Below are positions 22,163 through 33,665 of a DNA stretch of 64,000 bases, one piece after another. The translations under genes and the position numbers were made by a program. The DNA comes from Cantharellus purpuraceus (taxonomy: Eukaryota > Basidiomycota > Agaricomycetes > Cantharellales > Hydnaceae). The notes beneath the pieces were generated by a model, which worked only from the letters and a program-made list of their open reading frames with translations, was not told the DNA's origin and ran no database searches. The stretch covers positions 2,170,001 through 2,234,000 of the forward strand of contig JALBUN010000010.1 of the NCBI GenBank assembly GCA_025174535.1, in the 5' to 3' direction. Within the stretch, counting starts at the first letter, position 1. Each line of letters begins with the position of its first letter.

Positions 22163-22996
22163 TGTAAGTATCCAAGGTACTTACTTACTATAGTATGTAA
22201 TTATAATTAATGTATGCAGCATTCTGTTAAGGAATGCTGTCCTCTTGGACGCTTGTTCAGAAATACAACAAATACATATATACAACCTATTTTCCTCAAA
22301 TTTTATACAATACACTTCAATTCAAACTTATTTTCATATTTCAACATGATTCTCAAATTTTACACAATATACTAGATTAAAACATATTGTGATATTTTGG
22401 CATAATTCTCAAAAATAATTCTTTTTTTCCTGATTTAGTGGTGGCAACTCTCTTGAGGGAACATCCAAATATCATTGATTCTTTCTTATACAATACTTGT
22501 AACATAATTTGAACTATCTTTAATCCCCACCTGGTATTTGTATATCTAAATACCCTATATAATACCAATTATATTCATATATACATTCCTATTATATCCA
22601 TGTAAATAATTATGTTCATCTCAACCAAATATCTTATCTTTTAAAGTTTATTAAAATATAGAATATATGTTTATATTTATGAAAATTTCACACATCCGAA
22701 ATCTTTTAAGATATCCAAATTGTAACTCCCTGGCTTTATGTATCATTGAAATCCTGATGTATATCTCCTATACATCAGAATATTGTATACTGACATGATT
22801 CCGAACAAGCGTCTTGGTAAATATATGTGCCCATAGGGTGCATATGTATAGTTATTATGTAGGCCAGTGGACCCAAGTACATGTGTGGGTCCACATATAG
22901 TAGATAGACCTTAGTAAACAACCACACTGTACATTGCACAACCAATATACTTGGTTGAGTTCTGTGTAACAGTGTGAACTAAGACACCCATTTACA
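22163..22996 (+). repeat. Gypsy-2 5' LTR, interrupted by a TIR element
   Basis: It begins TGTAAGTATCC and ends CATTTACA, and is about 268 bp without the inserted 566-bp element. It is immediately followed by TGGAGCTACCATTG, as expected of a primer-binding site starting TGG. It therefore belongs to a plus-oriented gypsy-2 copy, opposite to the fragment on its left. Confidence 0.7.
22248..22813 (-). mobile_element. TIR element (MITE), copy 2, TSD TTG
   Basis: 566 bp with terminal inverted repeats GACGCTTGTTC...GAACAAGCGTC, flanked by the 3-bp duplication TTG (22245-22247 and 22814-22816), inside a gypsy-2 LTR. Reversed relative to copies 1 and 3. A subterminal hairpin (TGATGTATA/TATACATCA) is shared by the family. 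Three-base T-T-R targets suggest PIF/Harbinger-like transposition (inference). Confidence 0.85.
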
Positions 22997-23474
22997 TGGA
23001 GCTACCATTGCTGATGGTAGCTCAATAAGAAGGGGAGGAAAACAGTAGGCAGCTCAACAGTAGTACAAACTGCTCCCATAGGGAGCAGTTCAACTTCACA
23101 CTACCCATGGTAGCATGAAGGGCATAAGCAATAATTAATCATGTTATGCCTACATGACTCAGTCACTAAGAAAAAATTCCCAATAGGAATTCAGGTATAG
23201 CCATAAAAAGGCTAGGTGCTTCTTTGAACCACCACCACCCCACACCATGTCATCTCCCAGAAGGGAGATGATGGATGCTCAAGATGAGCATCCAATGGAG
23301 GTCAAGCAACCTTCCATGTCCACAGCACCCATAATGAGTGCTGCTCAATTGATCCAAGGTCATCAAGACAAGATGACCTGGAAGATCAGCAGATGGCATG
23401 GAGGTGCTGCCATCCATCACCCTCAGGGGTGTCAAAAGTGCAATGCAACAAATTCCAGATTTACAGAGTCATGA
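22997..23474 (+). pseudogene. Gypsy-2 leader and gag-start fragment, rich in hairpins
   Basis: Downstream of the gypsy-2 5' LTR, a leader with many short perfect hairpins is followed by a 75-codon frame at 23247 (MSSPRREMMDAQDEHPMEV). Its position makes it a likely gag start, but no capsid or zinc-knuckle motif is seen before it stops at 23474. The rest of the element is absent. Confidence 0.5.
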
Positions 23475-24010
23475 TTGTCATCCTTAAAGACCATCAGAAG
23501 CCATAATGCCCCTTCGTCCCCTGTCCTGATTTTTAGCTGACTTGGAATGTCAAATTGGATCTAATGGATCATTAAGCAATGGAAGCCTGTTAGTAAAAAT
23601 GGTGGAGGGGCAGCAAAGTGCTTGTTACTAGTCCTCTTGACCATTGTCCTGGGAGTCCCTGCATCGACCAACCAGTTTATTGCCAAGTGCTTCGACGGGG
23701 GCATGAATCTAGCGACAGCTCTGTCTGTGCTTCTGGTGCGTACGTTGATGTGGGAACTTGCGAAGCTAACAATATTTCTCTCCTTGACAGGACTTGACCA
23801 CATTCCAATACGACTCTTAGGTGCTGCGAACTGCGTGGAATATTATGCCTGAAGATCAAGCAATTTCGGATTCAATTGCAGGGTGCAGTTCCCGAATATG
23901 TCAATATAGAAACCATACATGGCAGTGCACATGTACGGCAGAATGCAACGTGCTCTAGCATTGATCACACCATTTAGCTTTGGTGATGGTGAAAGGGGAG
24001 GTGCGACAAG
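23475..24010. other. Unrecognised sequence up to the copia insertion
   Basis: No domain recognised. ATG at 23986 opens a short frame that runs to the copia target site (24010) and, with copia and one duplication removed, continues in phase into the kinase-like gene on the other side (see the kinase entry). Confidence 0.4.
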
Positions 24011-24333
24011 TATTGGAGTATGTGAAGTGTGTGCATGTCGTTGACACATCACAGTGTATCATGCACATTACTGCCGCATTTCAAGCCTCAATATATTACG
24101 TATACACACTTAAAATTTTCACCACCGCAGACATATATAACACGTCTGTGGTTGCTCGTTCTCCCTCAGCCGTATTCACAATATACAGGCTGAGGTGAGG
24201 AGCACTAGAATATGCATTCCCCGCCCACTTGCTTATTTCTTTTGTTATATAGTCTTGATCATTATCAGGTATATATAACCCAGCCGTATTCACAATATAT
24301 GGGCTGAGTCTTGATCATTATCAGACTTCAATA
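24011..24333 (+). repeat. Copia 5' LTR (323 bp)
   Basis: TATTGGAG...TTCAATA followed by GGTTATGGGCCC, the likely primer-binding region. It contains the block CAGCCGTATTCACAATATA twice (near 24169 and 24283), flanking about 114 bp absent from the 3' LTR. Confidence 0.85.
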
Positions 24334-24349
24334 GGTTATGGGCCCTGTG

Positions 24350-25490
24350 CCACACTTTTGAAAAACAAAAGGGCTACTGCGCAAAAGCACTTCAGTATGA
24401 TGGACATCAGACTTACTGAAAAGACCGTTGGCGTACTCACTGCTGGCACCTGGCCTCAATGGTCCAGGAAATGCCATGCAATACTTTGAGCGAATGGTAC
24501 ATGGACCTACGTCAATGGGGACAAAAAGGTACCTCTGACAGATGCAGCCAAGAGGGTTGAATGGAATGAAATGAACAACAGAATTGTTGGGACACTGTGT
24601 CAGGTCGTTGGAGACTCGCTTGCCCAGGAAATAGAATGATACTCTTCGGCCTCTGAAGCTTGGGAGCACCTTAAGAGGAAGACATACCAGAGTGGCATCA
24701 ATGCCAAATTCAACGCACTTCAAAATGCTATGCAACTGTGCTTTACCATCACGGCAACCACCTCATCGGTACTCACAGATCTCAGAGATTACATGGATGC
24801 GATATACAGTGGTGAACCCCCAACAAAGGAAGAATGGACCATTGGTTTACTACTCCATGCGATGTGCAACAGTGAATTTGAAGGGCTGCGAAAGATCCTC
24901 ATCGCCTCATCATTGGCACTCACCCCCTCTGCTATCATTCAACGCATTGAAGCCAAGGCACAGGAATCCAGACATTGCGAACTGATCAAGAGTGAAGATG
25001 TCCTACTCATGACAAAGCAGAAGAATGTGAAAGCAGTGAATAAGCCCATGAAGTGTTCAAACTGTGACAAAAAAGGACATACGATCGAAAAGTGTTGGGA
25101 AAAGGGTGGGGGAAGTGAAGGCAAGGCACCAGACTGGTGGAAGACTGTGAAAGAGAAACAACGGAAGGAGGATAAGAAGAAGGAACAAGCTCACGCAGCC
25201 ATCTCAGAGGTCACTGATGATGACTCAGGGTCAGAATTTTGTGCAGTGCTCCAAGATCTACTCAACCACCCAAATGAATCGTCAGTGGACTGGGAAAATA
25301 TTGCAGCATGCGCAACAGACCAACTGCCATACTACTTTGACTCAGGAGCAACAAGCCACTGTTCCCCAATAAAAGAAGATTTTGCAGATCTTCGTCCGAT
25401 AACACCTTGCTACGTACATGGTATAAATGGTTCAAGCATACAAGCAATGGCTCAAGGCACCATTTGGCTGCGATGTGGGAAAGGCTGCTA
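24350..25490 (+). pseudogene. Copia gag and protease start
   Basis: Gag can be followed from about 24390 (GTWPQWSRKCHA) through AWEHLKRKTYQSG near 24657, with an in-frame TGA near 24638, to a CCHC zinc knuckle (CSNCDKKGHTIEKCW, about 25054-25098). The retropepsin active site DSGATSH lies at about 25339. TAA at 25488-25490 then stops the frame. Gag packages element RNA; the protease matures the polyprotein. Confidence 0.85.
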
Positions 25491-26553
25491 ACTACTATTA
25501 CAAAACGCCCTCTACATACCAGACGCCAGACTGTGACTCATCTCTGTCGGCAGACTCAGCGATATGGGTCTAGAAACCATATTCTCCGCAAACAAATGCA
25601 CCATCTTGCAAGGACCCAAGACCATCGTACAGGGCGCTAGGCGTGGTGCAGGCCTATACCATCTGACAGAAAGTACTACAAGAGAACACTTCCTCCTCGC
25701 TCATGCTGCACCGACCCTGGAGACATGGCATCGGTGACTCGGTCACATCAACTATGACTCAATCATATACATGGCCAAAAACCACCTCGCTTCAGGTATG
25801 CCCACCAACCTCTCTGAACTCCCGCAAACATGTGACCACTGTATCCTTGGCAAACAGACAAGAACGCCAGTGCCAAAGATGCAGGAGGGAGGGAGGGCAA
25901 AGAGGGTACTGGATAAAATATTTTTGGACATTACGGGTCCGGAAGATGTGCACACATCACATGGCGAGCTATACACGCTAAATTTTATAGACGACTATTC
26001 CCAAAAAACCTGGGTATACATCCTCAAACAGAAGGGGGAAGCATTCGAATATTTTAAGCAGTGGAAGGCTCTTGTCGAACGTGAAACCCAGCTCGCCATC
26101 AATGTGTTCAGAACAGAAAATGGAGGAGAATATACGTCAAAAGAATTTGAAAAATACATAAAGGATTATGGTATCAAACATCAGACGACGGCTCCATACT
26201 CCTTGGCACAAAATGGGAAGGCGGAAAGAGTACACCGAACCCTTTTTAATCGAGCTTGGGCAATAATGTCAGACAATGGATTTCCCCCCAAACTCTGGGG
26301 AGAATGCATCAAAACCTGCACGTACATTAAAGACCGCACTCCCACTCGAACACTCAAGAATGTCACACCTTATGAGGTGTACTACGGTACTAAACCTGAT
26401 GTTTCGCATCTGAGAGAGATCAGATGTAGAGCATTCATCTTTGAAAAGCCTGATCACCGCCCAAAAATATATGCCCGATTGGTCGAAGGAATTCTGATTG
26501 GTTATTCAGACCACTCAAAAGCATACAGGTGCTACTACCCACCTACGGGATGA
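25491..26553 (+). pseudogene. Copia integrase
   Basis: The zinc-binding N-terminus (CDHCILGKQTRTPV near 25830) is followed by the core catalytic region: D in FLDITGPEDV near 25924, D in NFIDDYS, ENGGEYTSKEF near 26118, and E in SLAQNGKAERVHR near 26200. It then runs through PYEVYYGTKPDVSHLR to a TGA at 26551. A TGA near 25738 (after ETWHR) breaks the upstream frame. Related to plant and fungal copia integrases; inactive. Confidence 0.85.
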
Positions 26554-26999
26554 ATTATGATCTCTAGACATGTAACATTCATTGAATCGCAGGATGCGAA
26601 GCCACACCCCTACTGTCCTGGTGTTGAAGTTGGAGTAGATGAACAGAACCCACCTGACAACCTTGAACCACAACCCACTATCACACACAATGCCATGGAG
26701 TCTCCTGATGAAATGGAGGAATCTCAACCAATAGATGACATGCCAGGCAATCCCCCTGAACCCACAGATGACACAATGGCAGATCAATTGGGTGACAGCA
26801 CACCCACAGATGCGACACCCTCAGTAACCCTCCCACGCTGATCTGCTCAAGCTAAGAAGATGTCAGTGGCAGGAGCTGCTATGCATGGACTGCCTCACAA
26901 ATCACTCATTGAATGAGCCAAACGTGAAATTAGGGAACTCTCAGATCAACAGTCCACGAACTTAGATCACCTACACCCACTATTTGACACTGAATCCAT

Positions 27000-28548
27000 G
27001 AATGAGATACTTGGTGTGGCACAAGATGATCCTCATACCTATAAACAGGCCATGGAGTCATACGATGGCCCACAATGGGATGAAAGCTATGATGATGAGA
27101 TGGGCTCAATTCATCACCATAACATGTGGACATTGGTACCTCACTCCAGCATACCAAAAGGTCACAAGATCATAGGAAGTCGCACCATATTCCTACGAAA
27201 ATGAGATGAGAACAATGAAGTATCTAGGCGTAAAGTGCAAGTAGTGGCGAAAGGATACTCACAAGTGGAAGGAGTTGATTACACAGATACATTTGCTCCT
27301 GTCGCCAGATTGGAATTGGTGTGTGCGGTCCTTGGAATTGCAGCTTCCCTAGACTGGGAAATACATCAGTTTGATGTCAAGACTGCATTCCTGCATGGGG
27401 ACCTTACCGAAGAAATTTATATGGAGCAACCAGATGGCAGGAAGGAGGTTGGAAAGGAGGACTGGGTATGCCGACTACACAAGTCACTATATGGCCTGCG
27501 ACAGGCGGGACACTGCTGGTATGAACGGTTATGCAATGAAATGATCAGGGTGGGATTCACCCGAGTGAGTGTTGATCACAGTGTATTTGTCAAGCGATGC
27601 AAGTCAGGCAATGCTATGGTTACGATACATGTTGATGACATGGCTGTCGCCACAAGCAATCAATGGATGATGTCTACCACTCTTGAAGACTTACGCAAGA
27701 TCATTGACGTAGTCGACATGGGCGATATCAAATGGTTCCTTGGTATGGCCGTAACTTGGGACCACGAAGCTCGCACCATATTGTTCTCCCAAGGGGCCTT
27801 CATTGACACAATCATAAAACGTTTTGGGATGGAAGACAGCTATGATGTCTCCACCCCCCTTGACCCAAATGTAGTTCTGTCAAAATCAATGTCCCCCACA
27901 TCAGACACTGAATGGACACGCATGACAAAGGTGCCATACATGGTGGGTGTTGGATCGCTGATGTATATATCACTGGCGACCCGACCAGATATCACCTATG
28001 CGACAAACAAATTGAGTCAGTTCAACTCAAATCCCAGCCAAGCTCACTGGACAGCCCTGCAGTGCGTCCTACGATACTTGAAATGTACTCGAAACCACGT
28101 TCTTGTCCTAGGTGGAAAAGGGGGAGTCATTCTTTGTGGATACACCGACTCAGATTATGCTGGATGTACCGATACTCGCCGATCCACCTCAGGATACGTA
28201 TTCACACTGGGATATGGAGCAATTTCTTGGAGTTCAAAACGACAAGCTATAGTCACTACGTCGAGCTGTGAGGCGGAGTATGTGGCCAGTTGCCACGCAA
28301 CGAAAGAAGCCATGTGGCTGCATCGACTATTGGATACCTTGGGCCAAAAGCAAGATATGACTACAATATACAGTGATAACACAGGTTCAATCTCCTTGAC
28401 GAAAGACCCCACGTTCCATGCGCGATCTAAACACATTGATGTGCAATACCATTACACACGCGAACGTGTTGAGGACAAGGACATACATTTCCAATATATC
28501 CCAACGGCCAATATGACTGCAGACGTTCTGACGAAGGCACTGGATTGA
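27000..28548 (+). pseudogene. Copia reverse transcriptase and RNase H
   Basis: From about 27118 (WTLVPHSSIPKGHKIIGSR) the frame gives the copia RT: QVVAKGYSQVEGVDYTDTFAPV at 27238 (first 15 residues shown suffice), QFDVKTAFLHGDL, QAGHCWYERL, and the catalytic HVDDM at 27629-27643. RNase H follows with YTDSDYAGC near 28141 and SSCEAEYVA near 28261. The frame ends at 28548 (DVLTKALD). A TGA at 27202-27204 separates the start. The RT portion is the best kept part of the element. Confidence 0.9.
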
Positions 28549-28650
28549 CAGAAACATGAGAAATTTACATTGGAACTTGGACTACGTGACGACGCCGTCG
28601 AGCGACACTCTGAACACTGAGCCGTCCAACGACACCACAGTGAGGGAGGG

Positions 28651-28859
28651 TATTGGAGTATGTGAAGTGTGCGCGTGTCGTTGACACATCACAGCGTATC
28701 ATGGACATTACTGCCGCATTTCAAGCCTCAATATATTACGTATACACACTTAAAATTTTCACCACCGCAGACATATATAACACGTCTGTGGTTGCTCGTT
28801 CTCCCTCAGCCGTATTCACAATATACGGGCTGAGTCTTGATCATTATCAGACTTTAATA
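28651..28859 (+). repeat. Copia 3' LTR (209 bp)
   Basis: TATTGGAG...CTTTAATA, followed by the right target duplication ACAAG. It lacks the 114-bp internal segment of the 5' LTR. Confidence 0.88.
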
Positions 28860-28864
28860 ACAAG

Positions 28865-30195
28865 TAGTAGCAAAATCCGGCGTGGCCTCCAGAAATTGTG
28901 CTAGCAGAAGCTATCTTGAGATATCTGCGACAGGCACCACAGCTGCCGGAGCCCAGAAGGCAGGAGCGACGCCCGTTCTAACAGAGGTAAATTAGACGCC
29001 TGCCTTGCGTATTACAAATCATAAAGCTGAGCCAGAACGCAAAGAGCGCTGGGTAGGTGTCCGAGTTTAAGTGTGATCCAAACGTTAACAACTTCTCTAC
29101 GAGCCCAATTGGAACTAACAGCTATGTTTATGGTAATGAGATGTAAATCATAAATCCTATATTGCCTGATTTTCTCCACAGCCTTCAAATGCATTTTCAT
29201 CCATCGTGATTGACGGCCTCGTCAAAATCAACGATGTTCACATCCCGCTGACTTGCTCCAGAACAGTAACCAAACCTGCAATACCAATCATTCCTTCAGT
29301 AGAATACTTCAGTAGAGCCGAGGGGGTCCCTGTTCGCCCACCCTCCAAAAACCCTCCCCCCGGCGACCTTAGCCTCCGTGTTTCTATAGAGCCGGAGCGA
29401 CTCGGCTACGGCAGAGTGGGGACGGTATACCCCATCTGCATAGACAATCTCAATCAACTCTCCCTACCACCCCTTGTCATCAAAGTTGCTGCTCGGCGCC
29501 GTTCAGAGAACCTGGCTCGTGAAGCATGGTTCTACGAAGAGATGGAGCACCTCCAAGGGGTAGCCATCGCACGGTGCTACGGCCTGTTCACAACAGAGAT
29601 TGACAGTAACTGCGAGGTTTTGGGATGGTTGGAATATGATGCAGAGCATGGCCTTGATGAGCCCGACGACTTTCAAGACGAGTATGAGGTCACTGGCGAC
29701 ACGGCCCCCGATACCCTAGAATCTCATCCGCATGAAGACGAGAATGCAATGAAAGAAGAGTCGGTCGAACTTCCTCTTTTTTCAAAGGATAATGAGAGGA
29801 CATTCGTCTCCCTAATTGTGCTGGAAAGGCTCGGTGAATTGATACCTATGGATGTCCCAATAGATTCCATCAGGCAAGTCTCCTAATGCATCCACCTACA
29901 CTTTTCTATAGGCCCCTTTTCACAGGCCGGATATCTATGAGATTTATCACGACATTGGTCGATTCGGGATCGAGCACATTGACGTGCGGCGGAGAAATAT
30001 TCTAGAGGCACCCTCCCCTCATAGTTCTCTTGTCTGTACACATCATGGACACAAACATCAATGGCGTCTAGTGGATTTCGATCTTGCGAGAAAGTCCGGC
30101 TTAACACTCAGTCACATTGACGACACTCATGATTCATGGCTTTCGCCATTATTGGATGGATTGCCCAAAGGATACGTCGTCGAACCGTGGGATTA
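28865..30195 (+). pseudogene. Protein-kinase-like gene, first exon split by copia
   Basis: Exon 2 (29182-29873) carries a kinase N-lobe: glycine-rich loop GYGRVGTVYPI near 29404, an ATP-site lysine in LVIKVAARR near 29475, and a helix-C region (REAWFYEEMEHL). Exon 3 (29926-30195) holds the catalytic loop HIDVRRRNIL near 29978 and a DFG-like LVDFDLAR near 30068. It ends GYVVEPWD. The intron between them is of the rare GC-AG class (AG|GCAAGT ... CACAG|G). Exon 1 seems to be 23986-24010 plus 28865-28986, interrupted by copia: the parts sum to 49 codons and join exon 2 in phase. The catalytic residues look kept, so without copia it would be a plausible Agaricomycete kinase; its target is unknown. 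Confidence 0.6.
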
Positions 30196-30359
30196 GAGTT
30201 TGTCGTCTCTGGTTCTCAGGACACGAGAGAGTTCATTCATGAAGCAGGGATATACTGATACTATAGAGCTCGTGCACGCTACAGCACTTCGAGTCTGATA
30301 CATAGTTTACAGTAGTCTATGAAACCTCAGTGAGAAAGGGGGATGGGTATACAGATATC

Positions 30360-30658
30360 GACAAGTCGCCTTCTCACACAAGGGTGACCTCTTCATTGTG
30401 TCTGAATCGGGGGACGGCCTATTTTACGTCTGGAACCACGGGATGAATACGGTAGAATGTGATTGGTGGGCACATTCACGTGGCGTTCGTGCCGTCGCCT
30501 TCTCCAACGATGAAAAACGTGTTGTGTCTAAATCAAACGACAAAACCATTCGAATGTGGAGCTGTGGCGCAGCAAGCGAGGTCAGTCCAGTATCGGCATT
30601 CAGATCAGGTGCTCAGTGGACATATTGGACACTAACTGGAATCAACATGATACTATAG
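30360..30658 (+). pseudogene. WD40-repeat fragment
   Basis: The frame reads VAFSHKGDLFIVSES, GLFYVWNHGMNTVE, then GVRAVAFSNDEKRVVSKSNDKTIRMW, of which VAFSNDEKRVVSKSNDKTI shows the WD40 pattern (GH-like start, S-x-D-x-TI-x-W end). Only about two blades are present and the frame ends at 30658. Probably a relic of a larger WD40 or NACHT-WD40 protein; these are abundant in mushrooms. Confidence 0.6.
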
Positions 30659-30659
30659 A

Positions 30660-32430
30660 ACGCTCTCTGCTCCGCTTGCGCCCGTCTGGTTCACTCTAAT
30701 GTGGTTTCTTGTGGATTGTGACTATTTCAGCACTTCGATGGGATCGGTGCACTCCCCTTAGCCTCCTGTCAGTTTTTTTACGCTCTGGTGGTCAATCAGC
30801 ATCAATTTTCCTCCGATCATTATTCACAGTGAATGAGGATATTACTTTGTGCACCCTGACACCTTCGAATATAATTTTTGCAAGTGCTGCACCTTATTTT
30901 CATTTAAATTCTCCACTGATATGGTTTCATACACTGTAGGTGCGTACACTCACAGGCCAAAAATTGCATGCTAAGGCTCCTGGTGTACCCGCAGAGTACA
31001 CTAAGTGGCAGATATGGTGTGATCTATGCAGTCATAATTCTTGCACCGGGGTGAGAACACTTGGTTTGCAAGCTTTGTACCTTGGGTAGGTCTAGGTCAA
31101 GGAGGCCTGTACCTAAAATAATTTTAGCTGCCAGAGTGATGTCGCTGCCTTCCCTCCAAGTCGCGCAGTTCCTTCAAGCTCTCTCGGTCGCTGGCATTCT
31201 ATGTGGTTGTTCCCATGATCTGAGCAGACTGAGAACACACAAATGTGTCAAATGTCAAGTACGTCCTACAAACTTGGCACATGTTGGTACACGTTTACAA
31301 AACTATACGGATGTTGGAAGGAACGCGTAGACGCGTTGCTGGATACACAACGGTCCACAACATCTGTTGTGGTTACAACTCCGGGCTTACCTGAGTGTGC
31401 TGTTTCGGCCCATGCGGCCGTATAAAAGGAAAATAAATTTTTCTTATAGTTCCCTCAGTCTTCACTTTAACAAGACTAAGGTTTGTGCTATTGTCGTTTT
31501 TAGTTATATTCATAGTCTAACCCTGCCTTCTAGTTCACACTCTAGCTTTTGCTATGCTAAGTTGCATGACAGGTTATGGCCCCCACTGCCTAACCATAAG
31601 TCATCAATTGAAGTTAATAGCATATTCTCTACATTCTTAAAAGATCATGATGGGCTCAAGATCTACAACTTCACCGACTCAGCAATCTATCTCAGATCAC
31701 CTCTACAATATGTTATTTGGAAAACCGGACTTCTGGGGAGAAAAAGGAGAGGGGGGAACAGAGGGGATAGGAGGGACAGGAGCATATAGGAGGCTCAGGA
31801 GGTTTGGAGGGGCAAAGGGGGTAAAGGAGGACGGTTACAGGAATGGAATAGGGAACAGGAGAAGCCCCTGTGAGTTCCAGAACTTCCTGGACATTATTTC
31901 ACTTTTATTTTCATTATTTCATCATCATGGACACTCCCCCCCATCATCATCTCATCATCCATCCCATCATTGACTCAGGACATTCACGAATGACTTCATT
32001 CATTCATAGGACTTAGTATCATATATAAATCACATCTGTAATGCCCTTGAAAAGACAGAGTAATTATCTCTCACCTATTCTGTCTGTGTGTCTGAATCTA
32101 TTTGTATCTGGAATAACTCCAGAACAAACACATATTTCTATTAGCTTTTGCATGTTCTATTAGAATATTGCATATCACACTCGAATCTCGAATTACGAAG
32201 CCATACAATCACTGGCTACGTTTTTATTAAGCATTTACCTGAAATCAATTCACCTACTCCTGCTACCTGCTGAATCAGCTTGTATCCAGACGAGGACTTA
32301 TCCAAATCACTCCAAAGCTCACATAAAGATACTAATCAAGCCTGTCTCTCACACGACTGCGCATACATTGTATTCCCATCACTGCTCCATTTTCTATTTG
32401 ACTTCTACTCATCACTACACCCCAGCAAGG
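30660..32430. other. Unassigned sequence
   Basis: No gene recognised. A G-rich stretch at about 31735-31860 (GGGGAGAAAAAGGAGAGG... type) encodes a glycine-rich frame without a known domain. CATCAT-rich sequence occurs at 31915-31970. Some of this may be remnants of further LTR elements. Confidence 0.35.
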
Positions 32431-32969
32431 TGTTACGCACTAGGTCCGATTGGGGGTCGGAGATTGGGTTGGAGGTTTGGTTGGAGGTTTGGTTGGAGTC
32501 AGAGAAGGAGTTGGGTACGTCGTGGGGGTCGGAACAGACTTGGCTTCAGCTTATGTGCTGTGCCCTCACTAATACCGGTGTCCGAGATTTTGGAGACGGA
32601 GTACAACTTAGAGAGTTAGGATCGGACTTAGGAACTAGGCGTGATTTGATATTCGAACTGGGGAATGAAGTCCCCAGTTGGGCAACTTAAATACATATTT
32701 GAAATCTAATAATAATTACTCCAGTGATGGGTCTCCAAGGCCAACGGCCTTACATGAGTATGTCCAAGTCTGACGGGGACAGATGTCTGGGTTCCTATGG
32801 TGATGCTGATGCATCAATTGGAACTGGAGATGGATGGGTGGAATTGGCAGTGACAATTGGACAGGTAGATGGAGACGTGGCGGTTTCCAAATGGAGTATA
32901 GATTTTATATGCGCAGGGATCTGAGTGGATCAGATGGGGATCTGGGTGTTAATGAATATAGTCATAACA
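32431..32969 (-). repeat. Gypsy-1 solo LTR, TSD CAAGG
   Basis: 539 bp from TGTTACGCAC to GTCATAACA, flanked by CAAGG at 32426-32430 and 32970-32974. The perfect duplication and lack of internal sequence show a solo LTR from intra-element recombination. Confidence 0.93.
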
Positions 32970-32974
32970 CAAGG

Positions 32975-33125
32975 CGATTATTCACATCATTCTTAATAAC
33001 AAAATATACCATATCTGGATGATGATGGCTCAAATTATCAGGCATGGAAATATCATGTCCAAACCATTCTGGAGATCTGAGGCCTATGGAGGGCTGTGGA
33101 GGGTACCGAAACCAATTCTGTGAAG
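32975..33125 (+). pseudogene. Copia-type gag N-terminal fragment
   Basis: With one or two frameshifts it reads as DGSNYQAWKYHVQTI and LEIRGLWRAVEGTET, the typical N-terminal block of copia gag proteins (NY-x-x-W ... L-x-x-x-x-LW-x-x-V-x-G). A gypsy-2 LTR cuts it at 33126. It is not part of the 24011 copia element. Confidence 0.6.
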
Positions 33126-33411
33126 GTCCAAGACTGTAAGAAGTGTGACTTAGTTCACACTGACACAGAACTCAACCAAGGTTTATTGGTTGTGCTATGT
33201 GCAACAGTGGTGTGGTTAAATCTAAGTTATCTAACTACACATGGACCCACATGTATACTTGAGTCCACTGATTATATAATAACTGTATATATGCACCCCA
33301 TGGGTGCATATAGCTACCAAGAAGCAGCATTCCTTAAGGGAATGCTGTAGATACAACTACATATATATATAGATCTATAATATTTTACCATAAGTAAGTA
33401 CCTAGGGTACT
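33126..33411 (-). repeat. Gypsy-2 LTR, end-truncated
   Basis: It matches 20667-20936 from TGTAAGAAGTGTG to CTAGGGTAC, then breaks off a few bases before the expected end and joins gypsy-1 integrase. It contains perfect hairpins ATATGCACCC/GGGTGCATAT and CAGCATTCC/GGAATGCTG. Confidence 0.75.
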
Positions 33412-33665
33412 TTGGAACTCCATCTTCATGGATTTCATAGAGAAGCTCCCTCCATCACTCAGATACGACACTATACTTGTGCTCATTGACAGGTTCACTA
33501 AACAGTCACTATTCATTCCAATGCACAACACCATCGCCTCTGCCTCACTAGCCAAGTTGTTGGTCCTCCATGTGTTTTCTAAACATGGAGTCCCATTGCA
33601 TGTTACATCCAATTGGGGCTTGGAGTTCATATCCTCCTTTTTCCAAACATTAGGAAAGGCCCTTG
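33412..33665 (+). pseudogene. Gypsy-1 integrase core fragment
   Basis: It encodes FMDFIEKLPPSLRYDTILV, FTKQSLFIPMHNTIAS and the degenerate HVTSNWGLEFISSFF, where the catalytic TSD reads TSN. The fragment ends at CCTTG, the target site of the gypsy-1 LTR at 33666, so it belongs to an older gypsy-1 copy. Confidence 0.8.

Larger units (their letters stand above)
24011..28859 (+). mobile_element. Ty1/copia retrotransposon, full-length but decayed, TSD ACAAG
   Basis: 4849 bp between 5-bp duplications ACAAG (24006-24010 and 28860-28864). LTRs begin TATTGGAG and end CAATA/TAATA (24011-24333 and 28651-28859). The 5' LTR is 114 bp longer because of an internal duplication-like insertion. The order gag-protease-integrase-RT-RNase H identifies copia. 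Several in-frame stops (25489, 26551, 26839 and others) make it defective. Confidence 0.93.

Noticed and set aside
31647..31973. Glycine-rich 108-codon frame as a gene
   Set aside because: Low-complexity purine-rich and CATCAT-rich DNA with no domain or supporting splice signals.
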